Assembly: GCF_015101885.1 (NCBI RefSeq)
Contig: NZ_CP062941.1
Location: 1,674,001-1,738,000, forward strand
Length of the DNA stretch: 64,000 nt
Reading direction: 5' to 3'
DNA from: Massilia litorea
Lineage (GTDB): Bacteria; Pseudomonadota; Gammaproteobacteria; Burkholderiales; Burkholderiaceae_D
The translations under genes and the position numbers were made by a program. Positions within the stretch are counted from its first letter, which is position 1; each line of letters starts with the position of its first letter. This document shows, piece by piece, positions 25,203 to 34,790 of this stretch. The notes below the pieces were generated by a model, which saw only the letters and a list, made by a program, of their open reading frames with translations, was not told the origin of the DNA and made no database searches.

Positions 25203-27017
25203 ATGAGCCAACCTCCGCCGGTCCTGCTGGAAGCAGCCCGCCTCGACGCACTGCGCAAGCTCGACCTGCTCGACACGCCTCCCAACGAAGCGTTCGACCG
25301 CATCACGCGGATGGCTGCCCAGCTGTTCGGCCTGCCGATTGCGGCGGTGTCGCTCACCGATGTCGACCGCCAGTGGTTCAAGTCGCGCGTCGGCGTCGCG
25401 CATTGTTCGATCCCGCGCGACAAGGCGCCCTGCGGCGAAGTGGCGAACACGGCACGCATGCTGGTCATCCCCGACCTCCTGGTCGACGCCTGCTACCGCG
25501 ACAGCCACCTGGCCGCGAGCGGCGTGCGTTTCTATGCCGGCGCGCCGCTGGTCACGCGCGACGGTTACAGCCTGGGCGCGCTGTGCGTCCTCGGCACCGA
25601 GCCGCGCACGATCAGCGAGACCGAGCGCATCGGACTTGCCGACCTGGCCTCGATGGTGATGGCGCAGGTCGAGCTGCAGCACGCGATCGGGCGCATCGAT
25701 CCGGTCAGCGGCATCCCGAACCGCAACCAGTTCGTCGACGACCTGCTCGACCTCGCGCTCGAGCGCCCGGCGGGCGAGGCGCGCCTGGCGGCGCTGGTGA
25801 ACCTGGCCACGCCCGAGCAGATGAGCAGCGCGGTGCGCGCGATGGGCGCCGGCTTTTACGAGGACATTGTCGGCGACGCGGTGCGTACGCTGCGTTCGGC
25901 GTTGGGACCGGCGCGCAGGCTGTACCACGTCGGTCCGACCCAGTTCGCTTTCCTGGCCGCACCGGGCGCGGACCTGGCGCGCTTTTGCGACTGGCTCGGC
26001 GCCTGGGTCGCGCTGCGCGCCGACAGCCCGACTGCCCGTTTCGTCACCACCGCCACCGTCGGTGTGTCTCCGTTCACGACCGGCCAGGCGGCCCCCCTGG
26101 ACCTGCTGCGCGACATGTACAGTGCCGCCCACGATGCGATCGAGGGCTCACACCGGGTGCGCGTTTTCTCGGCCGAGCAGAATGCCGTGTTCATGCGGCG
26201 CTTCCGGATCGCCAACGAATTCGGCGCCGCCTTGAGCGACGACAGCCAGCTGCGCCTCGTGTTCCAGCCGAAGATCGAACTGGCGACCGGCCGCTGCATC
26301 GGCGCCGAGGCGCTGCTGCGCTGGCGCCATCCGGCGCTGGGTGAGGTCTCGCCGGGCGAATTCATCCCCGTGATCGAGCAGACCTCGCTGGCCCGTGCAG
26401 CCACGCGCTGGGTGCTCGAGCGCGCGCTGCGCCAGCTCGCAAGCTGGCACCGTGCCGGGCTGGCGCTGCAGGTGGCCGTCAACGTGTCGGCCGTGAACCT
26501 GCTCGAAGCCGACTTCTGCGAGCACGTGCTGTCACGCCTGCGCGCCCACGATCTCGCCCCCGGCGCACTGGCGATCGAAATCACGGAGAGTGCCTTGATG
26601 AGCAAGCGCGCGCTGGCCGCCGCGACCCTCGAGGGCCTGGCCGCGGGCGGCGTGCAGCTGGCGATCGACGACTTCGGCACCGGCTACAGCAGCCTGGCCT
26701 ACCTGCAGAGCGTGCCGGCGAAAGTGATCAAGATCGACCAGAGTTTTATCCGCGACCTCGACCAGGACGAACGCAAGCGCGCTTTGGTGGCGACCATGAT
26801 CAAGCTGTCGCACGACCTCGGCCAACTGGTCGTGGCCGAGGGTGTGGAGACGGCGCCGGTGGCGCAGTTCCTGGCAGGCGCCGGCTGCGACCAGGTGCAG
26901 GGATATTTGTACGCACGGCCGCAGGCGCCGGAACAATTCGAAGAGTGGATTTGCGCCGAGTGGACGCTGGCGCGCCCGCGCGGGACCAGGCAGGCAGCAG
27001 CGCTGGCCTGCGCCTGA
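25203..27017 (+). CDS. GAF - degenerate GGDEF - EAL protein, likely c-di-GMP phosphodiesterase
   Basis: A 604-residue signalling protein. Residues about 10-160 are a GAF domain of the same type as the divergent HTH-GAF protein (LDALRKLDLLDTPPNEAFDR, RQWFKSRVG). Residues about 165-325 fold like GGDEF (IDPVSGIPNRNQF) but the signature site reads GPTQFAFL, so it cannot be an active cyclase. Residues about 335-590 are a complete EAL domain: EALLRW (Glu 369), NVSA, EITES, DDFGTGYSSL, KIDQSFI, EGVET and QGYLYARP. It should hydrolyse c-di-GMP under control of the GAF domain. A bidirectional terminator follows at 27031. Confidence 0.93.
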   Translation: MSQPPPVLLEAARLDALRKLDLLDTPPNEAFDRITRMAAQLFGLPIAAVSLTDVDRQWFKSRVGVAHCSIPRDKAPCGEVANTARMLVIPDLLVDACYRDSHLAASGVRFYAGAPLVTRDGYSLGALCVLGTEPRTISETERIGLADLASMVMAQVELQHAIGRIDPVSGIPNRNQFVDDLLDLALERPAGEARLAALVNLATPEQMSSAVRAMGAGFYEDIVGDAVRTLRSALGPARRLYHVGPTQFAFLAAPGADLARFCDWLGAWVALRADSPTARFVTTATVGVSPFTTGQAAPLDLLRDMYSAAHDAIEGSHRVRVFSAEQNAVFMRRFRIANEFGAALSDDSQLRLVFQPKIELATGRCIGAEALLRWRHPALGEVSPGEFIPVIEQTSLARAATRWVLERALRQLASWHRAGLALQVAVNVSAVNLLEADFCEHVLSRLRAHDLAPGALAIEITESALMSKRALAAATLEGLAAGGVQLAIDDFGTGYSSLAYLQSVPAKVIKIDQSFIRDLDQDERKRALVATMIKLSHDLGQLVVAEGVETAPVAQFLAGAGCDQVQGYLYARPQAPEQFEEWICAEWTLARPRGTRQAAALACA

Positions 27018-27030
27018 CGGGCAGAGGGTA

Positions 27031-27066
27031 AAAAAAGAAGGGTCGGCAATGCCGACCCTTCTTTTT
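27031..27066. terminator. Bidirectional intrinsic terminator
   Basis: AAGAAGGGTCGG and its inverse CCGACCCTTCTT form a 12-bp stem around CAATG, flanked by an A-run on the left and T-run on the right. It serves the GAF-EAL gene on the plus strand and the convergent mnmA gene on the minus strand. Confidence 0.92.
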
Positions 27067-27085
27067 ACTGCACGCGCTAGCGGCG

Positions 27086-28198
27086 CTACCCGTTCACGGC
27101 GCTGGCGCCGTCGATGATGCCGCCGCCCAGGCAAATATCGCCGTCATACAGCACGGCCGACTGGCCCGGCGTCACCGCCCATTGCGGTTCAAGGAAATCG
27201 AGCGCGAAGCGATCCGGGCCATCGGCCGCAACCGTGCAGGCGACGTCGGCCTGGCGGTAGCGTGTCTTGGCCGACAGCGGGCCCGGGGCAGGGGCTTCGC
27301 CCGCGACCCAGCTGGCCTGGCCCGCTTCCAGGCGAGCGGACAGCAACCACGGATGGTCATGGCCCTGCACGATGTACAGGGTGTTGTTGGCGATGTCCTT
27401 GCGCGCGACAAACCACGGCTCGCTGGTGCCGTCGGCATTCCTGTGCGATTTTAAACCGCCGATGCCGATGCCTTTACGTTGGCCCAGCGTGTAAAACGAC
27501 AGGCCGATGTGTTCGCCCACGGTCTGCCCGTTGTCGAGCTTCATCGGGCCCGGCTTGTGCGACAGGTAGCGATTTAAAAAGTCGCGGAACGGGCGCTCGC
27601 CGATGAAGCAGATGCCGGTCGAATCCTTCTTCGCCGCGTTCGGCAGCTTCAACTTTTCCGCGATCTTGCGCACTTCGGTTTTCGGGATTTCGCCGAGCGG
27701 GAAGAGCGACTTCGACAACTGCGCCTGGTTCAGCCGGTGCAGGAAATAGCTTTGATCCTTGGTGTGATCGAAGGCTTTCAGCAACTCGAACTTGCCCATC
27801 GAATTTTCGCGCACGCGCGCATAGTGGCCGGTGGCGATCAGGTCGGCACCGAGCTTCATCGCGTGGTCCAGGAAAGCCTTGAACTTGATCTCGGCATTGC
27901 ACAGCACGTCCGGATTCGGCGTGCGGCCGGCCTGGTATTCGCGCAGGAATTCGGCGAACACACGGTCCTTGTATTCGGCGGCGAAATTCACGGCCTCGAT
28001 GTCGACGCCGACCACGTCGGCCACACTGGCCGCGTCGATCCAGTCCTGGCGCGTCGAACAGTATTCGGAATCGTCGTCGTCTTCCCAGTTCTTCATGAAC
28101 AGGCCGACCACGTCGTAGCCTTGCTCCTTCAGCATCCAGGCCGCGACCGAGGAGTCGACTCCGCCTGACATCCCGATCACGACTTTTTTCTTGCTCAT
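27086..28198 (-). CDS. mnmA: tRNA-specific 2-thiouridylase MnmA
   Basis: A 370-residue enzyme that puts sulfur on U34 of tRNA-Lys, -Glu and -Gln. The PP-loop [11 protein letters not shown] lies at residues 9-19. The catalytic cysteines appear in [12 protein letters not shown] (near residue 102) and [10 protein letters not shown] (near 198), the persulfide pair of the family. A C-terminal beta-barrel follows. It is one base downstream of the nudJ-like gene (same operon), the same order as nudJ-mnmA in enterobacteria. Sulfur could come from any cysteine desulfurase, including the fusion at 4729, but this is not shown. Confidence 0.96.
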   Translation of the reverse strand: MSKKKVVIGMSGGVDSSVAAWMLKEQGYDVVGLFMKNWEDDDDSEYCSTRQDWIDAASVADVVGVDIEAVNFAAEYKDRVFAEFLREYQAGRTPNPDVLCNAEIKFKAFLDHAMKLGADLIATGHYARVRENSMGKFELLKAFDHTKDQSYFLHRLNQAQLSKSLFPLGEIPKTEVRKIAEKLKLPNAAKKDSTGICFIGERPFRDFLNRYLSHKPGPMKLDNGQTVGEHIGLSFYTLGQRKGIGIGGLKSHRNADGTSEPWFVARKDIANNTLYIVQGHDHPWLLSARLEAGQASWVAGEAPAPGPLSAKTRYRQADVACTVAADGPDRFALDFLEPQWAVTPGQSAVLYDGDICLGGGIIDGASAVNG

Positions 28199-28199
28199 A

Positions 28200-28697
28200 T
28201 CAATTCCGGTCCATTGTCAGCGTTTCTTCAAACACCGACGGGTGGGTGTACAGCAGCGCCAGGTCGGTGCGCCGGCCGGCCAGGTAATCATCCACGCATT
28301 GCAGGACGATCGGGCTGCGGTGGCGGGAGCTGGAGGCGGCGATCTCGTCGCGCGTCATCCACAGCGTGCGCAGGATGCCGTCGTCCAGCGGCTGGTCGTA
28401 CTGCTTGCCAGCGGTGCCGCAGAAGGTGAAGCGCAGATAGGTGATGTCGGCCTGGCGCGACTTCGAGTAATAGCGCGACATGTACATCCCGACCAGGCCG
28501 GTGGGGATGAATTCGTGCGCCGCCTCTTCCATGGCTTCACGCACGACCGCCTGCTCGAGCGACTCGCTCGGGTCCAGGTGCCCGGCCGGCTGGTTCAGCT
28601 TGATGCCTTCGCTCGTCTCTTCCTCGATCAGGAGGAAACGGCCATCCCGTTCGATGATGGCGGCAACAGTGACTGACGGTCTGAAGGTATGGGTCAT
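28200..28697 (-). CDS. nudJ: NUDIX hydrolase, NudJ-like
   Basis: A 165-residue protein from ATG 28697 ([19 protein letters not shown]); an upstream in-frame start at 28775 adds unlikely sequence. The Nudix box is complete: G-x5-E-x7-REAMEEA around residues 42-64 ([11 protein letters not shown], then VVREAMEEA). It is directly upstream of mnmA, as NudJ is in E. coli, where it hydrolyses thiamine-precursor and nucleoside pyrophosphates. Membership of the NudJ subgroup rests mainly on that context. Confidence 0.88.
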   Translation of the reverse strand: MTHTFRPSVTVAAIIERDGRFLLIEEETSEGIKLNQPAGHLDPSESLEQAVVREAMEEAAHEFIPTGLVGMYMSRYYSKSRQADITYLRFTFCGTAGKQYDQPLDDGILRTLWMTRDEIAASSSRHRSPIVLQCVDDYLAGRRTDLALLYTHPSVFEETLTMDRN

Positions 28698-28944
28698 GCG
28701 CGTCCTCGACAAATGAGCCGATATTCTACAGCGGTGCGCAAAGGGTTGCTTGCAAGTACCTGTGCAGTGCAACAAAAAAGCCTTAATTGCAGCGATTTGC
28801 TACAAAAGCCGTCATCTTTGTGGCGCCGGTGTCTCGGATTGACCCCTGAAGCATACGGCTGGGGTAGCCGCAGGCATGTAATGACAAAAGGGCCATGTTT
28901 ACGTGTTAGATTGTGAACAGAACACCAACATGAAGGAGGAATGC

Positions 28945-30069
28945 ATGAGAATCGGCATTCCGGCCGAAACACGGCCGGGCGAGACCCGCGTAGCGGCAAC
29001 TCCGGAAACGGTCAAGAAACTGGCGGCTAAACACCAGGTCGTGGTGCAGTCCGGCGCCGGCCTGCATGCGGCGGTAACGGATGAGGCCTATGCCGCCGCC
29101 GGCGCCACGGTCGGCAGCGCAGACGATGCGTTTGCGGCCGACATGGTCCTGAAAGTACGCGCCCCCAACGAATCCGAGCGTGCCCGCATGCGGCCCGGCA
29201 CGGTCGTGGTCGGCATGTTGAATCCGTTCGACAGCGAGAACACCGCCGCCATGGCGGGCAGCCGCCTCACCGCCTTCGCGCTGGAAGCGGCGCCGCGCAT
29301 CACGCGCGCACAGTCGCTGGACGTGCTGTCCTCACAGGCGAACATCGCCGGCTACAAGGCCGTGATGCTCGCCGCCAACACGTATCAACGCTTCATGCCG
29401 ATGCTGATGACCGCCGCCGGCACCGTCAAAGCGGCGCGCGTGCTGATCATGGGCGTCGGCGTGGCCGGACTGCAGGCGATCGCCACTGCCAAACGCCTGG
29501 GCGCCGTGATCGAAGCCTCCGACGTACGCCCGCCTGTGAAAGAACAGGTCGAGTCCCTCGGCGCCAAGTTCATCGACGTGCCTTTTATTACCGACGAGGA
29601 GCGCGAGATCGCGCAGGGCGTGGGCGGCTATGCGCGTCCGATGCCGGCCGACTGGATGCGCAGGCAAGCGGAACTGGTGCATGAACGGGCAAAACTGGCC
29701 GACATCATCATCACCACCGCCCTGATCCCGGGGCGGGCGGCGCCTGTACTCATCAAGGAAGAAACGGTCGCCGCCATGAAGCCCGGCTCCGTGATCGTCG
29801 ACATGGCGATCGAGCAGGGCGGGAATTGCCCGCTCACGGAACTGGGCAAGACCGTGGTCAAGCATGGCGTCTACATCATTGGCGAGCCGAACCTGGCCGC
29901 GCTGGTCGCAGCCGACGCGTCGGCCCTGTACGCGCGCAACGTGCTCGATTTTCTGAAACTCGTCTTCGACAAGGAGGACAAGTTCTTCATCGACCACGAG
30001 GACGAGATCGTGCGCGCGACGCTGCTCTGCCACGAGGGTGCGAATCTTCGTGAATCGCTGCGCAAATAA
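28945..30069 (+). CDS. pntAA: Proton-translocating NAD(P) transhydrogenase, alpha subunit part 1 (NAD-binding)
   Basis: A 374-residue domain-I subunit from ATG 28945, which has AAGGAGG five bases before it. It contains [20 protein letters not shown] at the start, the Rossmann motif [18 protein letters not shown] near residue 170 and [12 protein letters not shown] after it. It binds NAD(H) and exchanges hydride with domain III (PntB). In this three-gene arrangement, as in Rhodospirillum, the E. coli PntA is split in two. A 247-base gap upstream holds the promoter; I found no recognisable operator in it. Confidence 0.95.
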   Translation: MRIGIPAETRPGETRVAATPETVKKLAAKHQVVVQSGAGLHAAVTDEAYAAAGATVGSADDAFAADMVLKVRAPNESERARMRPGTVVVGMLNPFDSENTAAMAGSRLTAFALEAAPRITRAQSLDVLSSQANIAGYKAVMLAANTYQRFMPMLMTAAGTVKAARVLIMGVGVAGLQAIATAKRLGAVIEASDVRPPVKEQVESLGAKFIDVPFITDEEREIAQGVGGYARPMPADWMRRQAELVHERAKLADIIITTALIPGRAAPVLIKEETVAAMKPGSVIVDMAIEQGGNCPLTELGKTVVKHGVYIIGEPNLAALVAADASALYARNVLDFLKLVFDKEDKFFIDHEDEIVRATLLCHEGANLRESLRK

Positions 30070-30079
30070 GGAGACGAAC

Positions 30080-30421
30080 ATGGACATCAGCCACACCATC
30101 ATCAACCTGATCATCTTCGTGCTGGCGATCTACGTCGGCTACCACGTCGTCTGGACCGTCACGCCGGCCCTGCACACGCCGCTGATGGCGGTCACCAACG
30201 CCATTTCCGCCATCATCATCGTCGGCGCCATGCTCGCTGCCGGCCTGACCGAAGGGGTACTCGGACAGAGCATGGGCACGGTCGCCGTGGCGCTGGCGGC
30301 CGTCAACGTCTTCGGCGGCTTCCTCGTCACCCAGCGCATGCTGGAGATGTTCAAGAAGAAGGAACCGAAACGCTCCGCCGATGCGGCCGCGCCGAAGACG
30401 GCAACGAAGGAGGCGGCATGA
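30080..30421 (+). CDS. pntAB: NAD(P) transhydrogenase, alpha subunit part 2 (membrane)
   Basis: A 113-residue membrane subunit from ATG 30080 with AAGGAGA upstream. It has three hydrophobic helices (about residues 8-28, 38-58 and 62-85) followed by a charged Lys/Ala-rich tail. These correspond to the first helices of transhydrogenase domain II ([18 protein letters not shown] is characteristic). It forms part of the proton channel with PntB. The stop overlaps the pntB start by four bases (ATGA). Confidence 0.95.
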   Translation: MDISHTIINLIIFVLAIYVGYHVVWTVTPALHTPLMAVTNAISAIIIVGAMLAAGLTEGVLGQSMGTVAVALAAVNVFGGFLVTQRMLEMFKKKEPKRSADAAAPKTATKEAA

Positions 30422-31890
30422 ACTACATCAGCATGAATGTGGTCACGCTGCTCTATCTGGTGGCCTCGGTCTGCTTCATCCAGGCCTTGAAAGGGCTGTC
30501 CTCGCCTTCGTCGGCGCGCATGGGGAATACCTTCGGCATGGCCGGCATGGCCATCGCCGCGGTCACGACGGTTGCCCTGATTTTTAAATTGCAGGCGGAG
30601 TTCGCGGCCTCGGCCAACGGCGCGCGCGGCGGCATGGGGTTTACGCTGGTGCTGCTGGGCGTAGTGGTGGGCGGCGCGATCGGCGCTTATGCGGCGAAAA
30701 AGGTCGAGATGACCAAGATGCCGGAACTGGTCGCGGCCATGCACTCGCTGATCGGCCTTGCTGCCGTGTGCATCGCGATCGCCGCCGTGTCGGAGCCCTG
30801 GGCGTTCAATATTGCCACGCGCGGTAGCGCGCTGCCCTTCGGGAACCGGCTCGAACTGTTCATCGGCACCTTCGTCGGCGCCGTCACCTTCTCGGGTTCC
30901 GTGATCGCCTTCGGCAAACTGTCGGGCAAGTATAAATTCCGCCTGTTCCAGGGCGCGCCGGTACGCTTCGGCGGACAGCACATCCTGAACCTCGTCATCG
31001 CGATCGCCATCATCGCGCTGGGCTTGCTGTTCTGCTTCTCCGACGCGGTGGAACCGGCCTGGACGCCGTTCGCCATCATGGCGGCACTGTCGTTCGTGCT
31101 GGGCGTGTTGATCATCATCCCGATCGGCGGCGCCGACATGCCGGTGGTGGTGTCGATGCTGAACTCGTACTCGGGCTGGGCGGCGGCCGGCATCGGCTTC
31201 TCGCTGAACAACTCGATGCTGATCATCGCCGGCTCGCTGGTGGGTTCGTCGGGCGCCATCCTCTCGTACATCATGTGCAAGGCGATGAACCGCTCCTTCT
31301 TCAACGTGATCCTGGGCGGCTTCGGCGGCGAGGCGACCACGGCTGCGGCCGGCGCGCAGGAGCAGCGCCCGGTGAAGTCGGGTTCGGCCGAAGATGCGGC
31401 GTTCATCCTGCAAAACGCCGAATCGGTAATCATCGTTCCCGGCTACGGCCTGGCCGTGGCACGCGCCCAGCATTCGGTGAAAGAGCTGGTCGATAAACTG
31501 ACGGAGCACGGCGTGAACGTGCGCTACGCGATCCACCCGGTGGCCGGGCGCATGCCGGGCCACATGAACGTGCTGCTGGCCGAAGCCGAGGTGCCCTACG
31601 ACCAGGTAGCCGAGATGGAAGACATCAACGGCGAATTCGGCCAGACCGACGTCGTGCTGGTGCTGGGTGCGAACGACGTGGTGAACCCGGCGGCCAAGGA
31701 TCCGAAGTCGCCGATTGCCGGCATGCCGATCCTGGAAGCGTATAAGGCGAAAAGCATCATCGTCAATAAACGCTCGATGGCCTCGGGGTATGCGGGGCTG
31801 GACAACGACCTGTTCTACATGCCGAACACGATGATGGTCTTCGGGGACGCGAAGAAGGTGATCGAGTCGATGGTGAAGGCGGTGGAGTAG
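30418..31890 (+). CDS. pntB: NAD(P) transhydrogenase, beta subunit PntB
   Basis: A 490-residue subunit. Residues about 1-280 are the membrane helices of domain II. Residues about 310-490 are the NADP-binding domain III with [36 protein letters not shown] and [20 protein letters not shown]. It couples hydride transfer from NADH to NADP with proton flow. The last 93 bases (31798-31890) are repeated at 32025-32117 with three synonymous changes. The stop TAG is here followed by GGAAG rather than the repeat sequence GGTGGGC seen after the copy. Confidence 0.95.
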   Translation: MNYISMNVVTLLYLVASVCFIQALKGLSSPSSARMGNTFGMAGMAIAAVTTVALIFKLQAEFAASANGARGGMGFTLVLLGVVVGGAIGAYAAKKVEMTKMPELVAAMHSLIGLAAVCIAIAAVSEPWAFNIATRGSALPFGNRLELFIGTFVGAVTFSGSVIAFGKLSGKYKFRLFQGAPVRFGGQHILNLVIAIAIIALGLLFCFSDAVEPAWTPFAIMAALSFVLGVLIIIPIGGADMPVVVSMLNSYSGWAAAGIGFSLNNSMLIIAGSLVGSSGAILSYIMCKAMNRSFFNVILGGFGGEATTAAAGAQEQRPVKSGSAEDAAFILQNAESVIIVPGYGLAVARAQHSVKELVDKLTEHGVNVRYAIHPVAGRMPGHMNVLLAEAEVPYDQVAEMEDINGEFGQTDVVLVLGANDVVNPAAKDPKSPIAGMPILEAYKAKSIIVNKRSMASGYAGLDNDLFYMPNTMMVFGDAKKVIESMVKAVE

Positions 31891-31919
31891 GGAAGATTCA
31901 CCACCGGCCGTTGCGTAAC

Positions 31920-32020
31920 GTAGGGTGGGCACTTGTGCCCACGCGGTGCAAGGCCTCCCGATCGAAATGCGGTTTCGACTGTCACATGCCGCACCGCGTG
32001 GGCTCAAGAGCCCACCCTAC
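31920..32020. repeat. REP-like inverted pair B1 (arms 31920-31946 and 31994-32020)
   Basis: The left arm has core GTGGGC-ACTTGT-GCCCAC, the right arm GTGGGC-TCAAGA-GCCCAC, each with GTAG at its outer end and CGCGG at its inner end. The arms differ in the variable core, unlike pair A. The pair lies 29 bases after the pntB stop. The 47-base interior holds no gene. Confidence 0.85.
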
Positions 32021-32024
32021 GTTA

Positions 32025-32117
32025 CTGGACAACGACCTGTTCTACATGCCGAACACGATGATGGTGTTCGGCGACGCGAAGAAGGTGATCGAGTCGATGG
32101 TCAAGGCGGTGGAGTAG
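32025..32117 (+). pseudogene. Duplicate of the last 93 bases of pntB
   Basis: This segment matches 31798-31890 at 90 of 93 positions, with no gaps. The three differences are third-codon changes (GTC/GTG, GGG/GGC, GTG/GTC), so it still encodes the same 30 C-terminal residues ([20 protein letters not shown] onward) and ends in TAG. It has no start and is isolated from pntB by the repeat pair B1. Its stop continues directly into GGTGGGGCG, a degenerate repeat arm (32114-32140). The copy probably arose by recombination or by import of a related pntB end carrying its own repeat. Confidence 0.92.
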
Positions 32118-32269
32118 GGTGGGGCGTTCGGCCCGCGCGGATGCGGGCCAAGATACGTAGGGTGGGCTCTTGAGCCCACGCGGTTCATCGGTCGATTAGA
32201 GACAACATCGTTTGCACACGTAGCGTCGAATCAACCGCCGTACCGCGTGGGCATGAATGCCCACCCTAC
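32114..32269. repeat. REP-like arms B2 (degenerate arm 32114-32140; inverted pair 32157-32183 and 32243-32269)
   Basis: The first arm keeps GTAGGGTGGG and CGCGCGG but has a changed core. The next arm has core GTGGGC-TCTTGA-GCCCAC and is the exact inverse of the right arm of pair B1 (31994-32020), so these two bracket the pntB duplicate. The last arm (GTGGGC-ATGAAT-GCCCAC on this strand) supplies the TAG stop of the convergent ubiH gene at 32266-32268. Together with pair B1 and the duplicate, this accounts for nearly all of the 375-base gap between pntB and ubiH. Confidence 0.85.
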
Positions 32270-33459
32270 AAAACCTTATGCGGCAGCAGCGCCGATCCGC
32301 TGCGCCGGCCGTACATCATCAATTCCCCGAGCAGCGTACGCGCCGGCTGCACCACATCGAGCGCCGCCAATCCCAGCCCGAGCACCGATTGCAGCGGCCC
32401 GCTTCCGACAAAGGCGCGCGCCATTGCGTCGGTCAAGGCAATCGTCAGCTTGCGGTCCTGGGCGCGCTCGTCGAGAAAACGTCCGATCCCTTCCGGCCCC
32501 GGACAGCGCGCCAGCAGTCTCGCCAGCACGGCCGCATCGCGCAGGCCCAGGTTCAGCCCCTGGCCTGCCACCGGGTGCAGGGTCTGCGCCGCGTTACCGA
32601 TGGCGACCGTGCGCGTGGTGGCGCGGGCGTCGGCGTTCAGGCCGAGCGGGTAGGAAAAGCGCCGAGACACTTTGGTAAAGCGCCCCAGGCGGCCGCCGAA
32701 GGCTTCGCCCAGTTCGTGTAAAAACCGTTCTTCTTCCATCGCTTGCAGCGCTTCGGCGCGTTCGGGCTGTACGCACCAGACCAGCGCATACTGAAAGCCG
32801 TCGGCGCCTTCCTGCGGCAGCAACGCCAGCGGGCCTGCATCGGTAAAACGCTCGAAAGCGCGGTGCGCGATCGGACTGCTCGTTGACACGCGTGCGATCA
32901 CGGCGCTCTGGCCGTAGTCGCGCGTTTGTCCTTTGTCTTCCTGCTGGCCGAACACGCCGCCTTCGGCGCCGACCACGACCTGTGCGGTGACGGTACGGCC
33001 GTCGTCGAGCGACAGGGCGACGTGCTCCGCCGTTTCGTCGAGCGCGGCCACGCGCGCCGGGCGGATCACCTGCACGCCGGCGCGGTCGACCGCGCGCGCC
33101 AGCGCATCGACGACCTCGCCGTAGCGCGTGACATAACCGAGCGCCTCCAGTTTGTGCTCGCTGCGGTCGAGCAGGCTGCGGCCCAGCTGGCCGCGGCGCG
33201 AGACGTGGATGGTATGGATCGGCGTGGACGGGAAGGGCCAGGCCTTGACTTCCTCGAGCAGCTGGCGGCTGCCCCAGGCCAGCGCGATCGAGCGCGGGTC
33301 CGAGATCGCCTGGCCCAGCGCGCGCGCGTCGATCAGGGCGATCCGCGATCCCGCGACGCCGCGCTGCACCAGCAAGGCCGCAAGCGCCAGTCCCACCGGA
33401 CCGGCGCCGCAGATCGCGACGTCGACATTGTCGATGTGCTGCTCATTGCGCTCTTCCAT
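32266..33459 (-). CDS. ubiH: UbiH/UbiF-family FAD-dependent ubiquinone hydroxylase
   Basis: A 397-residue flavoprotein monooxygenase. The dinucleotide-binding GAGPVG is at residues 18-23, the second FAD motif reads GNAAQTLHPVAGQGLNLGLR near residue 290, and DPRSIALAW near 57 is typical of UbiH-type enzymes. They hydroxylate the ring of ubiquinone precursors at the inner membrane; which position cannot be decided from sequence. It is the last gene of a cluster after pepP, as in E. coli pepP-ubiH. The start overlaps the pepP stop (TAATG). The stop TAG comes from a REP-like arm. Confidence 0.92.
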   Translation of the reverse strand: MEERNEQHIDNVDVAICGAGPVGLALAALLVQRGVAGSRIALIDARALGQAISDPRSIALAWGSRQLLEEVKAWPFPSTPIHTIHVSRRGQLGRSLLDRSEHKLEALGYVTRYGEVVDALARAVDRAGVQVIRPARVAALDETAEHVALSLDDGRTVTAQVVVGAEGGVFGQQEDKGQTRDYGQSAVIARVSTSSPIAHRAFERFTDAGPLALLPQEGADGFQYALVWCVQPERAEALQAMEEERFLHELGEAFGGRLGRFTKVSRRFSYPLGLNADARATTRTVAIGNAAQTLHPVAGQGLNLGLRDAAVLARLLARCPGPEGIGRFLDERAQDRKLTIALTDAMARAFVGSGPLQSVLGLGLAALDVVQPARTLLGELMMYGRRSGSALLPHKVL

Positions 33460-34790
33460 TATCGCTCCGCCATCAGGGTTTCGATCTCGCGTACCGTCTT
33501 CGGCGCCGAACCGGACAGCACCCGCGCACCGGCTTCGCCGACGATGACGTCGTCCTCGATCCGGATGCCGATGTTCCAGAAGTGTTCCGGCACGCCCGGC
33601 GCCGGACGCACGTAGATGCCCGGTTCCACGGTCAGCGCCATGCCCGGCACCAGGGGCCGCGAAGGCTTGCCCTCGATGCCCAGGTCGCGGTAGCTGCCGG
33701 TGTCGTGCACGTCCAGTCCGAGCCAGTGGCCGGTGCCGTGCATGTAGAAAGGAGTATAGGCGCGCTCGGCCAGCACGTTGTCGACGCTGCCGTATTTCGC
33801 CTTGTCGAGCAGGCCGACGTCGAGCATGCCTTCTGCCAGCACCTTCAATGCCGCCTCGTGCACGTCGCTGTAGGGACGGCCCGGCACGATGGCACGCAGC
33901 GCTGCATCCTGGGCCCGCAGCACCAGTTCATATAATACTTTTTGCGCGTCGCTGAAGCGGCCGTTCACCGGGAAGGTGCGCGTGATGTCGGCCGCATAGC
34001 TGTCGAATTCGCAGCCGGCGTCGATCAGGACCAGGTCGCCGTCCAGCATCTGCGCATTGTTGGCGCTGTAGTGCAGGACGCAGGCCTTATCTCCGCTGGC
34101 GACGATCGGCGTATAGGCCGGGAACTGGGCGCCATTCCTGCGAAATTCGTAGAGCAGTTCGGCCTCGAGCTCGTACTCGAACATGCCGGGACGGGCCGCG
34201 CGCATGGCGCGCAGGTGGGCGGCGCCGGAAATCGTGGCCGCGCGCAGCATCAGCGCCTGCTCGCTCTCGTCTTTTACAAGACGCATCTCGTCGAGCAGCG
34301 CCAGCAGGTGGTGGGTGCGTGCCGGCGCGGCCACGCCCGCGCGCGACTGGGCGCGCACCGCCTTCAGCCATCCCGCCACCTGGGCATCCAGGGAGGGATT
34401 GTGGGCGAGGGCGTAGTACAGGGCCGGAACGTCGGCCAGCAGGCGCGCCATCTGCGCATCGAGTTCGCCGATCGGGTAGGCCTCGTCGAAGCCGAAGGTT
34501 TCACGCGCGGCGGACGGGCCATATCTGAAACCGTCCCAGATCTCGCGCTCGACGTTTTTCTCGCGGCAGAACAGGATCGAACGTGCCGGCGTAGCGCCCG
34601 AAGCGGCCACCATGACCAATACGCTTTCCGGTTCCGTAAAACTGGTCAGATAATAAAAATAGCTGTCGTGGCGGTAGGGGTAGTCGCTGTCGCTGTTTCT
34701 CGCCACCTCGGGCGCGGTGGCCAGCACCGCCAGCGCGCCCGGTTCCATGCTCGCCGCCAGGCGTGCGCGGCGGGCGGCAAACGGGCTCAC
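33459..34790 (-). CDS. pepP: Xaa-Pro aminopeptidase P
   Basis: A 443-residue metallopeptidase of the M24 family, started at a GTG (34790) that overlaps the murU stop; an internal ATG at 34748 would remove the first 14 residues. The five dinuclear-metal ligands are visible in LVLIDAGCEFDSYAADITRTF (two Asp), MHGTGHWLGLDVHD (His), LTVEPGIYV (Glu) and IRIEDDVIV (Glu). It removes N-terminal residues before proline in the cytosol. It belongs to the amgK-murU-pepP-ubiH strand cluster. Confidence 0.93.
   Translation of the reverse strand: MSPFAARRARLAASMEPGALAVLATAPEVARNSDSDYPYRHDSYFYYLTSFTEPESVLVMVAASGATPARSILFCREKNVEREIWDGFRYGPSAARETFGFDEAYPIGELDAQMARLLADVPALYYALAHNPSLDAQVAGWLKAVRAQSRAGVAAPARTHHLLALLDEMRLVKDESEQALMLRAATISGAAHLRAMRAARPGMFEYELEAELLYEFRRNGAQFPAYTPIVASGDKACVLHYSANNAQMLDGDLVLIDAGCEFDSYAADITRTFPVNGRFSDAQKVLYELVLRAQDAALRAIVPGRPYSDVHEAALKVLAEGMLDVGLLDKAKYGSVDNVLAERAYTPFYMHGTGHWLGLDVHDTGSYRDLGIEGKPSRPLVPGMALTVEPGIYVRPAPGVPEHFWNIGIRIEDDVIVGEAGARVLSGSAPKTVREIETLMAER

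Noticed and set aside
31911..32117. Open frame of 68 codons across REP pair B1 and the pntB copy
   Set aside because: Its first half reads through a palindromic repeat, and its second half is the pntB 3' duplicate. I treat it as a pseudogene fragment, not a gene.
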